Shown here: positions 1 through 15,007 of the stretch, piece by piece
How the letters are laid out: the number at the start of each line of letters is the position of its first letter
Numbering within the stretch: position 1 is the first letter of the stretch
Source of the DNA: Hemicentrotus pulcherrimus
Lineage: Eukaryota > Echinodermata > Echinoidea > Camarodonta > Strongylocentrotidae
NCBI GenBank assembly: GCA_003118195.1
Contig: BEXV01000330.1
Location: 85,087-149,086, forward strand
Direction of reading: 5' to 3'
Length of the DNA: 64,000 nt
Translations under genes and position numbers: made by a program
Notes under the pieces: generated by a model
The model's input: only the letters and a program-made list of their open reading frames with translations
What the model was told of the DNA's origin: nothing
Database searches by the model: none

Positions 1-859
1 GTAAAGGATAAAATTACGAGAATGGGTACAGAATTGAAAAAAAAAAGTGAATTCGTAGAAGACATTTTATTTATTCATAAGCAGAATCTAAAAGCACACT
101 TTTTTTCCTGCGGGAACTTCACTATGCAAATCTCTTGTCTATTGTAAGTATGCAGCATAAGGGATTAATCAGATAGAAGTGAGTTATCCAAACATTGGAA
201 TCATAAATTTATGCTCACGGGTTGACATTACGGTTGCAAAATTGTGCAGGCACATTTCTTCATTATTTTCCACTTCTCTACAAAGCAAAACAAATCAAAT
301 AATTGTTTGCAACTCTCATGAGCCGAGTGGAAACTGTAAAAACAGGTCAATTGAGTCTCGTCTATGTTTTCTGCTTTTGCGATCTGCCAGAATGTGATGT
401 CATACAATTTAGGCCATAGAATGTCCATAATTTGTCTCTTTTTTTTTCATCCCTAAAATCGTCTCTCCCTATGACCAGTATCGGTCGAATGACGCTTCTT
501 ATATGATATTATAATCATTCATTTGGTTTTAATCACAAACATAGCTAATACTTATGCCCTTCTGACATGTTGCGATGCATGCGACTATGTGCTTTCGAGA
601 ATTTAATTGTAATGAACTTTTAGTAATACGATACGGAGGTGGATAAGTAATTATAACATCTGCGTGTTCTCTCGCCAGTGCGCACATGTGAGAACTTTAC
701 TTTTTTTAAGATGCGGGTTTTTACTAATGGGAATAAAGACTATGTTATAGGAATTGTAGAGTTCTATAATGATTAAAAGAAATCGTAACCAAACTCGTTA
801 TCTTCAGTCACATCAGAAATTGTGTGAAATATTTACCAAATGGCTATGCCTAGAAAAGG

Positions 860-901
<42 letters not shown>

Positions 902-1294
902 AAACATACATATGTATACAGGCAAACCTGCATGTTGAAGTCATCTAAGTGAAACTTTGCCATTATAGACAGGCGCCTTACACAAATGTGGACACTAAGA
1001 CAAGTTCGACTGTATAAATGTATGTATATATACATATTAATCTCATTCTTGATTAATACATTTCATAGCGATGTTAGCGATTCATATTAATGTTTTTAAA
1101 CGCTGTGCTATTCCCATTCGATAATTAGATCGTACCAAAGCCGTAACACTTAATATTTTTCTTCTGTTTATAGGAATGAATGATAACACAATTCGAACTG
1201 AAATTTCTAATGAGAGGGATACAGAAAGGAAAATAAACACGTTGATAAATATCACAGGCCTAAAAAAAAAATTTAAACATAAATATTCGTGTCC
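1..1294. other. Non-coding stretch, (TG)/(TA) microsatellite
   Basis: No gene is seen. The only structure is an alternating TG then TA run at about 860-898. Short open frames here are AT-rich and carry no domain. Confidence 0.6.
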
Positions 1295-1671
1295 TTAAAG
1301 GTAAAGACCAGTTATGGTCATGCGATTGCATTGTGAAAGAAACGTTGTGGAATCGATCAGAAAAGGTCGATCATCTAGCATCTAGCATCTGCAAGGTTCT
1401 GGAATCATCAAAATGATTAGAAATTTTGCCCATTCTTCGTAAAGTTACACGCACTTTACACAAAAAGATGTATATGGGACTACCCTATATCTCTCACACG
1501 ACCATGAGAGAAACAAAATTACCAAATATATGAATTAGTAGGCGGTTTCCCGGCAAATTTTGTTATCATCATGTATTAGTCAAAACATATTCTTTCACAT
1601 GATTGGTAATGAGAGCTTCCATTTCATTTTTTTGAAATTGGGGCGTTTCCAATACTGGTCTTTATCTTTAA
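1295..1671. mobile_element. TTAA-flanked MITE, copy 1 (377 bp)
   Basis: A non-coding element bounded by TTAA at both ends. The ends are inverted repeats: TTAAAGGTAAAGACCAGT on the left, and TTAAAGATAAAGACCAGT reading in from the right. A copy of identical length with near-identical sequence lies at 59089-59465, and a diverged copy at 40376-40758. TTAA target duplication is the hallmark of the piggyBac superfamily, so this is probably a non-autonomous piggyBac-type element. There is no transposase frame inside. Confidence 0.8.
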
Positions 1672-4600
1672 ACACAGTTGAAAGCATATCGCAGATGGTA
1701 ACATTCCCTTTTTCCCCACAAATCAATAAAATCAACCAGTAAAAAAACCTACGGTTGTCATGAACGTCAGATACAGAACTATAATTAAAGCTTTATCATG
1801 ACAATTATGAACTTTTATCTATTACCAGACCACATTCATTACAGTTGACATGCTTCATCTTATAATTGCAGACAGCTAGACGTCTTTTACTTGATTTAAG
1901 TCCCTTGAGCATAGGTAAAGTAAATACCCGCGCTTCAATAAGACGGACCCCCTATATAATACCGCTTTTGCAAGGCTTTTGTAGATACTTGGAGCACAGC
2001 AGGAAAAGTATTTATTCAAACATCAGAATTATTAACATTTTGTCCAGTTATTTGTTTACTATCCTCACACTTTTTCTTCCCTGTTGACTTGTGACTACAG
2101 ATCATCGGAAGTATGACAAAGAAGCTTCACAGATATATACAATAAATATCAAAGATCGTTATTTAAAGATATTGTAAAGTTTTCCTTTTCTTGACAGTTT
2201 TATCGATTGTTTTACATATCAGCTTTCGATCTCGAAGGTTGATAAAAAACTGCATAGTTTTAACTTATTATATTCCTTTTGCCGTACTAACCATCTAAAA
2301 CGCAAAAAATCAGGGGAAAAAATCTCAAACCACAAAGAGATTTTTGGTTTTATTTGAAGGCGCCACTGTGCGACATCCTCTGACAATAACTTAACTTCTC
2401 CCAAACGATTTATAAATTTTTCCATCCGTCTTTCCATTAAAAAGGGACATAAAAACATGCTTTTAAAAACGATTGATGTTTGGAATGGTATATGCAGCCA
2501 ATTCATTGTTTTGTAAAACTTTCACCTCAAATTTGATTAAATTATAATAATATAGTTACGAGAATTCTGGATTCGATCAGATTTTTTTTCTCCGATTGTA
2601 TTCATTAATAATGGTCTGTTTTCATTCACACTTTCAGATTATCTTAAATTGTACATCTAGCTTTGAAGTCACTACCTTAGCACAATTTCTCTCATCTGAA
2701 CAATGTTACAAAGTCCCGTTAAAGTTAAAGGTGCTATATTTGCACGGCTACTGACATCCAAGCTCTTTAATTGCAAAGAAATATTTCCACAAAGGACAAC
2801 CTTATATGAAAAATCAAATTAAATAAATTTTATGTTTTCAATCTTTCCCAAAATCCTTCTCGAGATTTGATTTTGCATCGTTTCGCAAAATGCTACTCAC
2901 AGAAAAGCTTATGAAAATTGTTTAAAGGAAAAATAACCACTTGAGTATAAAAGCCATTTCTACCATTGGGAATTATGTATGTTTATATAAACGAAATACA
3001 ATCAAACGTTTGGCAATAATGCAACTGCAATTTTGAAGGTTAGGTTGTGTTCTTCGGTTCAATCAATAATAAACAAAAGCACTTGAAATTTCATTTGGTT
3101 TCATTTTAAAATCACTGGTACGTAGCATGGTAGGCTATGTTTGCGCAAAGAATAAGAGACTATTGGGAGATTGGACAGAATTTTGTTTTATTCTAACAAA
3201 AATATATAAGCCATAGCCAAGGCAAAAAGTGCATTCTATCTTTTACTATCGTATACAATAATAAAATATCAGCAGCAAATTATTTATACATTTCGTATCC
3301 GCCATAAAAAAAGACATTATATTAGTATTCATTCATTTATCAAGAGCTCTGTCGTTATCGTGACGACTTAACATGAACATGAAATTTAAGCATGTTTAAA
3401 CTGTGGGTTATGGGTATTCATAATGAAAACCGATTTCATGAATGATATTTTCGAATGATAATAAACCTAGTTGATTTCATTTAGGTCAATCCAATCCTTC
3501 TTTTGAAAAACGCAATATAGTTTTGTTTTTAATATGACGTTTATGATTTGCTCCGCTCACGCTTCACCTTAATAATACTCACTTATACAAAATTTCCTAT
3601 GTGGGAGACATCATAACTAATGATAATTTCATGAAATGAATTATTCAGAGAGGCTTATTTGCCTTCAAGAACCGTCAACATAAAGACTATGCTTAATACG
3701 AGGAGTCCTTTACAGTATAAGGTGTTGTAAAAGTTGGCAACTGTGCATCGCTTCATAATGGTTTGAGCCAGCCTTTCTTTTTAACAACGGGCTTGTAACT
3801 CAAACCGCGTCATGATAATAATAATCGTGTCATGCCTTGGCAGGGCTTACTCGTCATCACTCATCTACGCAGCTCGGTAGCTTTAGTGGCGGAGCAGCAG
3901 CATCGCACCAGCAACAACAACACACCCTTACAGAGAGACAGAGAGAGAGCGAGAGCGAGATGGAAGCCAGCACCACCCGTAACACGCACAACGCACACTT
4001 TTCGGGTCTCTAGAAGCATGATAAACGTGTTAGATGTTCTGTTTAAACGTTACTTTGGCATACGTTACGTAGGTGTTTAAACGTTATTTTAGCAGTGAAC
4101 TTTTGAAGTTCTGACCAATTCTTTGAAGAACAATGACAAGAAAATGATCGTTTCGGTTTTTTTAAAAATAGTGTTGAATCACCTTGGTAATATCGATATG
4201 GCTTCACCAAGGAATATACAGTTGTATTCATTGTTGCATGATGCTTCAATATGTCCATTGCAATGGATGGTTAAGGATAAACGTGATCATAAGTGGATTT
4301 TTGGAGAGCGATTTGCTAGGTATCAGGCGTTGAATATTATTACACAGCCAGCTTTAGCTTTATAGCTACTATGACAAAGCACCGAAATATCCCAGGAATT
4401 TCTGCCTATCGGGTATCCATTCACTGCAGTTCAGTTTCGTGCTAAGTCATACAAAATGATGCAATGGAAATGCCAATTTCTAGGGGTTGCTAGCAAAGAC
4501 TAAATAGAAGAGTTCGTTCCCGTTCACACATTTAATCGATGATAATATCTCATGCACCCCGTGCATTTCCTCATTGCAATTGATTTCAATTATTACTGAA

Positions 4601-7600
4601 TATCCCTATGATCCAAATTTCATAGATGATCGAGCGGTATTGGCAGCGTCCAAAGACACGGCTTTTCATGCTTGGATAGGGTAATGGTAGTTAAGATATT
4701 GATGTGAACTTGAGCTGATGATGTAGTTTGAAAAGGAACAGTAAATATAGACGCTTTGGCAACGTTTTAGTCTTTATCTTTGTATAGCAATATTTATATA
4801 AAACATGACACTGATATTAATGAACATCAGGCTTTCGATTAAAAGGAATCGCATATCTTTAAATAGCCCTAAACGATAATAATTACAGATGCATATGTTA
4901 GCCCAGTTAAAGAATGCGACATTTTTTTAGTGATTACGTTAGTGTAAGGTTGCGCGCATTTGTCGTTCCTAGGTTTTAAAAAAAGGTGGTTTACTTAATC
5001 ATATCTGATGAGCCTCAATTCGTTAAATAAAAATGACGTCATTTAGTATGGGAAGAGATGAATAGCTAGTAAATCAAAGCAATATACGTGATAAATTAAT
5101 GATAAAACACTATAAAACAATCGAAATGGAATGGGTTGAATGACCCTGTATTGTTTACTTCTATGCAAATGTGATGAAAATGTACCCGTTTCAGATTTGT
5201 TTTCCTGTCATCTTGTTTCATTCAACCCTTCCTGATATTTCTTCTGGCAAAAAGTCGAAGCATATGGAAATCGACCACGCGCCTAAATCCATGGCCTGGA
5301 AACCAGATCCGATATGGTGGAAGGAGACAACAATCAAGAGCAACCATATACTATTGCCTGAGATGAAGGCTGGTGCAAGGTAGCGAGAAGGTGGAGAAAA
5401 ACACAGTCGAGGTAAACAGGGGTGGGGCGTAGAATATGACAATGGCTTTAAGGATGGTACAACTTAAACCTGTCTCATGGACTAGATATTGGATGCAAGA
5501 GCGATGCGAAGTTGACACGCGAACGTGCACAGCTGAAGTTTTTGTCCGTTTGTTAGTTTGTTGGTGTTGATGTTGTTTATGTTTTACCTATTGCCTAATC
5601 CCATCTCTCTCCCTCTTTCACTCTCTCTATCTATTTAACAATATCTCCGTTTACTAATTAAAAAAAAGACAATTAATTATAAATAATAATAATAACAATA
5701 TTAGCGCTATAAAACCTAGTTCAAATGCGAGCTCCTGAAACTATCACTATCTTAATCGCTTCTCTGCCTTACATCTGACCATGGAATGAGGCTATAAGTA
5801 AATTTCAGAACCATCTCTCAGGGCTCTATCGGCAGTCCGTATTCTCTGGAGATGATTCCCATATTACATAGATATATGTTGAGGACATAAATATATGTTG
5901 AGGACAACACCAATATATATTACGTTCATGATGATTCTTGGGGTATTACTTATCTAAATCTCTTATGAAGAGATGATTGGTGATACAAAATTGGAAAATA
6001 GCAACGAGTACATACACACTAAAGCTTTTCGTTGCTTTTGTTTATGTCGAATTTGAACGTGTTATAATTTTATTTTGTTTACGTTTGGCAGAAGGCAGAT
6101 CTCCCGGGACTGCAACAAAGATATGCACCAGTTTGTCGATTATTGCATTAAAAGAAAGTAATTACACGAGTATTTCCAGGAGAACTGTGGACGAATAAAT
6201 AAATATGCCGTCCTTCCATATCCATACACATGTAAATGGATTCATCTAACCAATTTTCCACATGCAGTATAGTCCGGCCGAAAAAAATGGGTAGAATGAT
6301 TTTTAGGCCACTCCTACACAGCATGCCATGAGATTTGATTTCCTCTGATCTATATGTTTACAATGTAAGTAGACGGAGGAACACCCTAGAATGGCAGTGT
6401 CCTACGAAACACTTCATCTTCATACGGGCTTTGGTCCGTGGTGTCTTCTTCTCTTGTTCATGGTTTATCGAACAAACAATGTCGTGAGCTATCAACGAGA
6501 AGGGAGGCGGCAGAGAGCTGGAGGAACGTCGAAACATAGACAGGGTGCGTATCCGGTTACTTCTCTTACAGTGAGTGTGGGGTGACATCTTGGAGGCTGA
6601 TGATATGGAACGGAGGTTTTGTGCTAGGGCGATTCAAGGAGTTGTATTCACAGGAGGCGTGTTTCTGGCTTGTTAATTTCTCCTCTCCATCCACATTCAA
6701 ACATTTCGCGTTTATAAACGTCAATAGACGTCGTCAGAAAAATATTACGAATTTAATCTCCCCTTTCAACACGAAAATATAACACATTTCGCATACATTT
6801 GATCCCATACTTTGTCTTATTTTACCCAAAGTTTTACACCATGCGCAAACAGTTAGGAATGGAAACGGATAACATCTGTTTTCGGGTTTTCAAACTACTC
6901 TCTTGTTGAAGTAAAAATAGAATGCCACCCTAAGCGCCGAAAATCCATGAGTCGTGAACTTTGATGTAGAGGCCTATCTTGTTTCTTTTTAGGTATTTTT
7001 TTTTTAGTCCGAACAAGTATTTCAAATAAGGGCATCAGTGATAAATGATCGCAACTGTGACTTTCTCCTGATCATATACTGAAGATCAATTAACTCCAAA
7101 AATGGTTTAGAAATACCATCTTGAAATGATCCAAATGGTTACTGGATACCTTTGTGAAGACGCTTATGAATTTTGTACGAATACTGGCATTCACCTTAAT
7201 ACATGTGGATCCTTGGTTGCAGATTTATTGTGTTCAAAGGTAGCTTACTGATTCCCTCTAATGCATCACGTTTTTTTTTCGAATAACCTAGGAAACGTGG
7301 GAGGGTTTTCCTAATAAACAAGGCAACATAAAATACGAGGAAAGATAAATCATTTCGTTACATTTGTTGAATCGTTTGTTATTCTCCAAAATAAATATCT
7401 CTAAATGAATTTTTGTAAAAACCATATTAAAGATACAAAAGGATTTGCATGTCGTCATCACAATAATCCATTCCATCTAGTATAAGAAAATAACTGGTGT
7501 AAAACGTTATGAAATGCAATGCGAAGAATATTAACGACATGGTGCATAATGGAATATTATATAAGCAAATGCTGCCAAGTATCTATTCATAATTCATTAT

Positions 7601-8089
7601 CAGCTACTTATGATTGAGCCCAACACTTTCGACTGAAAACGTGCTTGGTTTTAGTTACATAATGGACAGACAGTCGTCGCTCTTAATCTGACATTAAGGG
7701 GCAGATAACATATTTAGCATTAGTACGATAATAATGGATGTCTCATAACGAGTTTCTTCTTTGACAACAAAAAATGCTCAAACGCTCGACCAGTTTGACA
7801 AGAAAAGAAAGAAAAGGATGGGGCAGGAGTTCATCATATAAAGTCGCTCAGTACGACAATATTTGCTGTAGCAATCGTTTGCATTTTGTAAATTTCTTTT
7901 TGTCAAGGTTTTAGAATCTAACGTGGATTTGGCCATTACCTTTAGGGCCTTTTTCGTTTGTTTTGGTCTTTATCAATCACGAGGTTATACAGATGTGACC
8001 ATAAAAGAGAATGTAGTATGTTTATTCAGCGAGAAGCGTTATTTTCAGATTACAAATGTAATGCGAGAGTAAATACTTAGCGGAATGAG
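1672..8089. other. Unique AT-rich non-coding DNA
   Basis: No supported gene. Small structures only: a CRE-like TGACGTCA at 5034-5041; a 20-base tandem duplication around ATATGTTGAGGACA at about 5872-5907; an AAT run with an AGCGCTATAAAA motif near 5680-5715 that may be a repeat end. The 95-codon minus-strand frame at 2219-2506 has no recognisable domain. Confidence 0.5.
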
Positions 8090-8180
8090 AAAGCGAGAGA
8101 GAGAGAGAGAGAGGAACATTTGAAGATAAAGGGGAAAAAAAGAATATGACAGTAAAGAGAAAAAAAGAAGAAGAAATGCG

Positions 8181-8211
<31 letters not shown>

Positions 8212-8240
8212 AAGGGAGAGCGAGGGAGACAGAGAGAGGG
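8090..8240. repeat. (GA)n purine-rich microsatellite
   Basis: Two GA-repeat blocks (about 8093-8114 and 8185-8211) lie in a purine-rich strand of about 150 bases, joined by A-rich sequence. Confidence 0.85.
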
Positions 8241-9879
8241 AAATGGGAGGGGACAGCGAGATATTGCCCTATGCCTGGCTTCGGATCACTGCTCTGTTAA
8301 TCGCAGGCACTTCTGTTTGAGAGCATTTCATTTAAAAATCATACACGGGAATTGTACTGCCTTCACTAAACACAAAGTCACTATCTTTAGGATTCTACTT
8401 TTATGTATTTATCCTGCAAAGTCCACTTAAAATTTAATACCAATGGAGTCATTTGCCTCTACACGTCAGAATCAGTTCCAGCCCAGATGATAGTAAGTTT
8501 TGTTGACAGGTGCTTCGCTGTGGATGGTTAAGGAATACATAATCCATGTACATTTTCAAAAATGCAGGGGACTGCTGCCTTGGGCTCTGTCAGACATGAA
8601 ATCAATTTTTGTGAATTCTGGACAGCACTCGCAGCAGGAATCTCTTGAATTTGCACGATGGAGCTCAATTATCATGAAGAGGGGTAACCAAATACCTTGG
8701 CGTCAGGGGCAAAAACTAAAAAACATCGGCTTAAAATTGGCATGAATAATGGATTTGTGGGATTGCGTCAAGCATTTTTTTCTATTTCGTATCTCTCAAT
8801 TATTTAAAGCCGACGGCCAGATTAAATGAATTTTGCTGGTGGGTACGCTTTTCAAATGGAAATGAATCTAAAATAACATGAATTTTAAGCCATTGTAGAT
8901 CAAACATTACAAACTGCGTAAAAGAAATCACTAACATCACTGTAATTTATCGGGAGGTAAAAAGGTTATACATGTATTTATGCAAATCAAGATGACATGC
9001 CTTCATGCCCCAAAAAGATATTTGAGGCGGATTCGAATGAAAAGCATTTGAAAACGAAGTCTTTTATTATTCTTGGATAATTCTCGAACGGGTAGAAGAT
9101 ATTTTCTACTTTTTATTTTATTTTTCTTACCCCATGAATTCATCTTCTCTCGTTACACTGCTCTGTGCATAATGTGCAAGTGTGGTTGGTATCTCAATGC
9201 CACAGTAGAAAACGTCTTTATCATGTTGCACCGAATTTAACAAAAATAATTACAGTGAACGGAAGATCATGATAAGGATGATACTAAACGAGGAATAGCC
9301 TTGAATTTATCTTGTGAAACCCCAAAACTTTAATACGTTAGTCGTTTTTATTGACACTTGTACTTTCTTACAGATAGTATTCCAATGAAAATACTGCAAT
9401 CCTATGGCGGTAAGAATTATATGACTACCCTTCAAAATAAATCATGTAAATCAAAATCATGGTTCGTTTTTACATTGCATGAGGTCGTATATAAATAACA
9501 ACCCTTCGAAACCGCTCCAATTTATTCAATTGAATTTGTTTGAGGTGATTACTTCTGGGCTATCAATTATGATAATTGTTCAATGCTACTCGAAAGAGTT
9601 CTCCAAAAGAATAAACTATATCGTCATCAAAATAGTATCAACACATACTACTAAATTTGAAGTTGATAGCACGTCTACTGTAAGATCAAATAGCAATAAA
9701 AGGGGTATCATAACATTTGTATTTCGAAAATTAACAGGAATGCGTATTCTGCTGCAAAATGAAAATGTGTTTACTATTTCTGATACATCGGACGTCTCCT
9801 ATCGCCATTGTTCTAGTTGTAAAACAATATCCGCACGAGAGGACTGCCTTTGTATCGTATTATATTTGACTAGCTCCCC
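8241..9879. other. Non-coding stretch, nothing recognised
   Basis: No gene, RNA or transposon motif recognised. An open frame beginning at 9479 runs into the CT microsatellite that follows and looks like chance. Confidence 0.5.
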
Positions 9880-9932
9880 CCCCCCCTCTCTTTCTCTCTC
9901 TCTATCTATCTTTCTCTCTCTCTCTCTCTTCC
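9880..9932. repeat. Poly-C/(CT)n microsatellite
   Basis: A C-run followed by CTCT/CTAT repeats. It produces Ser/Leu-rich spurious translation. Confidence 0.85.
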
Positions 9933-10097
9933 TCCAGCGTCCATGGGTAAAATAAACAATGGAAATAGACGTCAGAGCTGAGAACAAATTGATATCATTG
10001 ATGGCAATAACAAACGAACGAAGGTCCCTAAAAACGTCACATGCGTGGCAATGAAAATAAAAGACCAGGCCTTTCCTTACAGATTGACAACGGCTGA

Positions 10098-10395
10098 ATT
10101 AAGTGATGATGATAGTGGCGAGAGTGATGGTGGTGCTGGTGGTGGTAGTCATAGTGATGATGATGATGATGATGATAATGTTGATAATGATGATGACGTT
10201 GATTATTATGGTGACGATGATGAAGACGGTGATAATCGCGATGATGATAGTTAAAATGTTGATGATGGTAGTAATGATGGCATTGATGGTAATGACGATG
10301 ATAGTGATGGTGGTGAGGGTAATAGTGATCACGCTCATTATAATGAAAATGATGATGATGATAGTGATAGTGATGATGGTGATAAATTGCCAACA
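10098..10395. repeat. Imperfect (GAT)n array, about 300 bp
   Basis: A degenerate GAT/GGT/AAT trinucleotide array. All frames stay open and read as poly-Asp, poly-Met/Ile or, on the other strand, poly-His. These frames are products of the repeat, not genes. Confidence 0.85.
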
Positions 10396-12015
10396 TTAAA
10401 ATGATTGCACTGATATTAGATAATTATGTTTTTCAGTGCGGTCATCACAGTAGATATATCATGATTATTATCTGACATTTTGGATATGCCACGGAATATG
10501 GCCATTGTTAACGGAGCGCCTATACAAATAACACTGCAGTTACTGAGCGAACCCATGGCGTGAAAATGCATGCGTGCGATAGCCTGTTGCTTCAGGGACA
10601 TTTTCTGATGCATTTACCATAAATTTCACCATATTATAGGGCGCACACTTAAGATTCCGCTTAAATCCCTCTAAGTGTGCCGTCTTGCTCCAAACCTAAT
10701 CGTTTCGCTATACAAGCTCCTCGGCTAATAGCCCTGCAATCAAATCCGTAACTATGACCCATGCCCTCTGATTCGTCAACTAATACAGTAAACGAATTAT
10801 TGAATCAAAGAGAGTGAGGCCAGCGTCGTGATTGAAGCCAAACGCAATATTCATCATCCTTCTATTACTAATGAAACAGCGTTTGGGAGGTTACGTGGGA
10901 GAGACACAAATTTTAATGCGAGGTTGGGAGACGTGCATTTATGCTTTATCTGCGGCTCTAATACAGGAATTCGGTGGATGTGTGTATGTGTGTGTGTGCG
11001 TGTGTGTTATATGTTTGGTGAAAAGCTGCGCGGTGAAATAGCAATGTTAACGTTAGTTGACTGACTGAAATGAATGTGTGGGTTTGTCTCAGTTGCAATT
11101 TAATCATATCTCTCACACTTTTCCAGTATCGTGCTCGTATTCATTAACAAAATGTAACCCTCGGTTCTACACAACCTTACCACGATGTACAAAAATATTG
11201 AGTAGCTCATTCCCCCTTCCTTCTATCAAAAGTAAATGGTTTTCATAAAATGGAAAGTCATTAAAATTCTAATCAGATACACTTAAAAAAAAAAAAAAAA
11301 CGATTTGCATGGATTGCCTTGTATTTTGTCCTCCACCTACGTATGTAGGCGTTTACATCTGTACCTAATTTTCATATCTCATGTAGAAAGGGTATTACAT
11401 GATATGAATTTCCTCAGTTGGTATATCACACTCGAATACTTTCCCTGTAATAATTACTACTCACTCAGTACATATAAGTCATTTCGGTAATGTTTAGTGT
11501 TTATGATTCTATCAATGAAAGAAGCAACCCCGACTTAACATCATGTACAGATGGCTATTTCGTCATTATTAAAGTTGCAGTGCTTTTTTCATGTCAGTGT
11601 GAATGTATGTGTGTGTTAAAGTATTGTACCCCATGATATGTAAAGCTCTCGGTGAATTACTGGAAGTTTTATCATATTTTTCTCATCACATCTTTCTTAA
11701 CCTTGACGAACTGAGATCGACATTCATGTTTCATTCTCACATTATCTTCAATTCAGTGAAGTCCTTTTGGAGTCCCTATACTACGAGGGTTTTTTTTTTC
11801 TTAGGTCTTGATGACACGGGACTGAATATTGAATACATTGCTACGCGTATTTTCGTATATTTCAGATAAGTATGACAAAACTTAAATTGATTTGATTTTT
11901 TTTTGCACATATTTTACCCCACTCATATAAATATTAATAATAATCAACTTTTATCTAGCGCTTTATTCATCTCGGAAGTCTAACGTCACGTTATATATTA
12001 TATGTCCCCCATTTC
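10396..12015. other. Non-coding stretch with small repeats
   Basis: No gene seen. It holds a GT run at 10980-11007 and, at about 11929-11978, an AAT run followed by a TCTAGCGCTTTATTCATC segment that resembles a short repeat end. The identity of that segment is uncertain. Confidence 0.45.
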
Positions 12016-12075
12016 TCTTTCTCTCTCTCTCTCTCTGTCTCACTCACTCACTCTGTCTGTCTGTCTCTCTCTCTA
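12012..12075. repeat. (CT)n / CACT / CTGT microsatellite
   Basis: A compound pyrimidine-rich simple repeat. Confidence 0.85.
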
Positions 12076-15003
12076 TTGACGTTTGTTTTATTCCTTGTCT
12101 CTCTTTTTCAGCTCGTATCAATATTTATGAATTTAATTATTGTATACATGTGGGAATGATCCACAGGGAGTTTTTTTTAATTACATACACCTGTCGGGAG
12201 AACTAAAACAGGGCCAAATGCATGGATTCATAACGAGTGTTTTTAACACTATGTAAATCGATTTGAGTTACCAGACTGTAATGGAAAGCGTGCATTCCTT
12301 AATCATGGAGAATTTGGGTAGGTTTTTATTTGAATACTCAACTTAAAGAAAGAAAAAGAAAACCTCCCATGGATGCTCAAACTATATTTATTACTGTTCC
12401 TCATGAGGTATTCCCTAATGATCGGAATTCGCTTATAATGATAAAATGTAATGAAAAATATATTTTGTAGAAACATGAATTTATCACAAAAATATGGCCA
12501 TATTTAGGCGAGTGAGTTGCATAAATATTAGCTACAAATTATAAATTCCCCAACGTGAATTAATTTTAATGTTGGTTGCTCCAAAACTATCACTCTAAAT
12601 GTAAAACCACTCTTACAGTGAGGAAGAGAGAGAGGGGAGGTGAAGGAACATAAAGCCCTGATTCATGAATATGCAATTAAATTAATTCGACGTTGTAAAG
12701 GATATAAAGTATCTATACGCACTTGTCATGAAAATCCATGTTTTTGATTTCATATCTTCATTTGCGTATCGGTGGAAATGGTTTTAAAAATGTGTATACC
12801 AATTTACATCAATCAAATGCTATTAAGAAATTAAACACCTATGAGAGGATATGTCTTTTATATTATACATAGGTACTCAAGACTTTGTTCAACTTCTGCT
12901 TACTGAGTGTGATTATGAGAATATATTACTAGCTTAGAAGAAGAAAAAAATTAGCATGAGCGGGATAGTCCTTAGAAAAAAATTTCAAATGGGAATGCAG
13001 GTCATTTAAAGTAAATAGACTTTGATTTTGTTTAAATTGTATTCATATTCTAGAGCATGAATGCATCATGTTGTCATGGCAATTAAAGGTATAGAATCAC
13101 GACGAACGCCATAGGCCGAACGATGTCAAACTAGGCGCCTTTCTTTAAATATCATTTTATGGCAAGCTAATGGGTATTTAGTTTCACATTGACGACCGAA
13201 TGGTAACTGTACAAGAGCTTTTCAATTCCATTTCAGTCTTTTTAGATTCATAAGAAGTAGTATGGCCAATTAAAATTATGAAGAAGAAAAAAGAACATTA
13301 AACTGCGTTTAACGTTTTTCATTTCTGTATAACTTGCTTGAATTGTAAGTTATATGAATGATTGATGTCAGTGTAGGAATACAACAAATAGCAAATACAC
13401 ATATGATTCCAGAAAACTGAAATACGATAACAATAAAAAATAAAATTATATTCTATAGCGCATAAATACCGGACAATCTCTTGTTTATATACAAATATGG
13501 TAATTAAGAAAATTAGTTAATCTACCCTGAAAAACCATTATACTAGCAAAAAAAGGGAAATCAACAGTAAAATTTATTTACAAGATAAATTACATGTGGA
13601 ACAAATCAAGGTATACATTGGTTTCTTTTGGAACTAAATTATTTATTATGAATCGGCGAGTTTCGATATAAAAATAAAAAAATAACCATTGCTACCTTTA
13701 TTGCAAATATTAGGAAAGGGATTGAAACGACAAAAATATATGACCGTAAAAGTCTTTTTTTTTGGGGGGGGGGGGTGTGAGATTTCTTCAAATAAAATCT
13801 TACAAAGGTTATATGTTCTCTATGAATAATAATTGCTTTGAAAAAAATAGGAGGCTTCCATTTATCAATAAGGTCCTCAAAATGTCCTCACAACAATTGT
13901 TTTGAAATGACAGAATTTCCTCTATTTGTTTGTATAAGTAATAGAAATACATACGCTCATTATGAATAAAGTGATTAAAGTATATGTATGCATGAATACA
14001 TGTATGTCCGATATATTTTCAAATAGGTAGACACGCAGGGTTTAATTTACGATAAGCAATCATGTGTATGGCTAGCTCCAGAGAGAAAGAAAGGAAGAAA
14101 AGAATGTCACGTACCAGGTTTATGACACGAGACTTAGTGACCATCGTCTGGTCGACACGTAAAATACATACGTCAGAGCAGAAAGGGTCATCTAGACGGG
14201 TAACTTAGATTTCACCGGGGTTGAGATGTCAGCCAATTTATGTGGAATGCGCAAGAAACTACGCAAGGGGTCATTGCGATGAGGCGGTCGATACCCAATT
14301 GGACAGATAAGTGGGACCAAAGAATGAACAGTCTGCTAGCCACAGGACACGTCGACATGCTTCGGAAATGCTTTTTCTACTCCAATTCAATCTTGATTTG
14401 AAATCATCTTTTCCACGTATTCACAATTGTGATACTTTGACGGGCTTCGCAATTGTTTTTGAAAATTATGATGATTGTTGTTGTCAATTTATTAATTAAC
14501 TTAATAATCGCAGCTACTTTAGAAAAATCAACTAGGGTCATTAAGATAGCCTTGCGCGTCACATATTTAAGATATGCCAAAATGAAAATAACGTATTAGG
14601 TAATCCGAAATTGATTTACATGTATGGGATGTAAAATAGGGAATATGTACATTTCCCTTAGGATACTTTTTTCGAAATTATTTCGGACCGTGTTAACAAC
14701 TTGTTATGTGATGTGTATATCATCGTATTCTTACCAACCTATAGAAATGCACTTTATTTCTTGCAAAAGGATGATGAAAAAATAATTGGTTAAAATTATT
14801 GTTATAATGATCAAAATGCAAGTGCACATTTCTCAGAATGTTCCTTAGCTATATTTGTAAAAGGTTTTCACAGAATCACATTATATTCTATATTTTAGAT
14901 ATCCAAACCATCTTTTATTTCATCCACCACTTTGTTATTGCTGTAGTTTAACACGGAAATTATATAATATGTTACTATCTACAGTAGATTGAACGATGGC
15001 CTA
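12076..15003. other. Non-coding stretch
   Basis: No gene recognised. A T9/G12 homopolymer junction lies at 13755-13775. A less AT-rich patch at about 14090-14345 stands out from its surroundings but has no long open frame. It could be a conserved non-coding element. Confidence 0.45.
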
Positions 15004-15007
15004 TAGA

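Noticed and set aside
2219..2506. 95-codon minus-strand frame, same strand as the channel
   Set aside because: No potassium-channel motifs (no GFGD, no M2-M4 pattern), so not a TASK exon.
9479..9955. 158-codon plus-strand frame
   Set aside because: The longest frame apart from repeats, but no domain, AT-driven composition, and it ends in the CT microsatellite.
10037..10399. Overlapping frames reading poly-Asp, poly-His and Met/Ile/Val-rich proteins
   Set aside because: All arise from the GAT trinucleotide array, which keeps every frame open.
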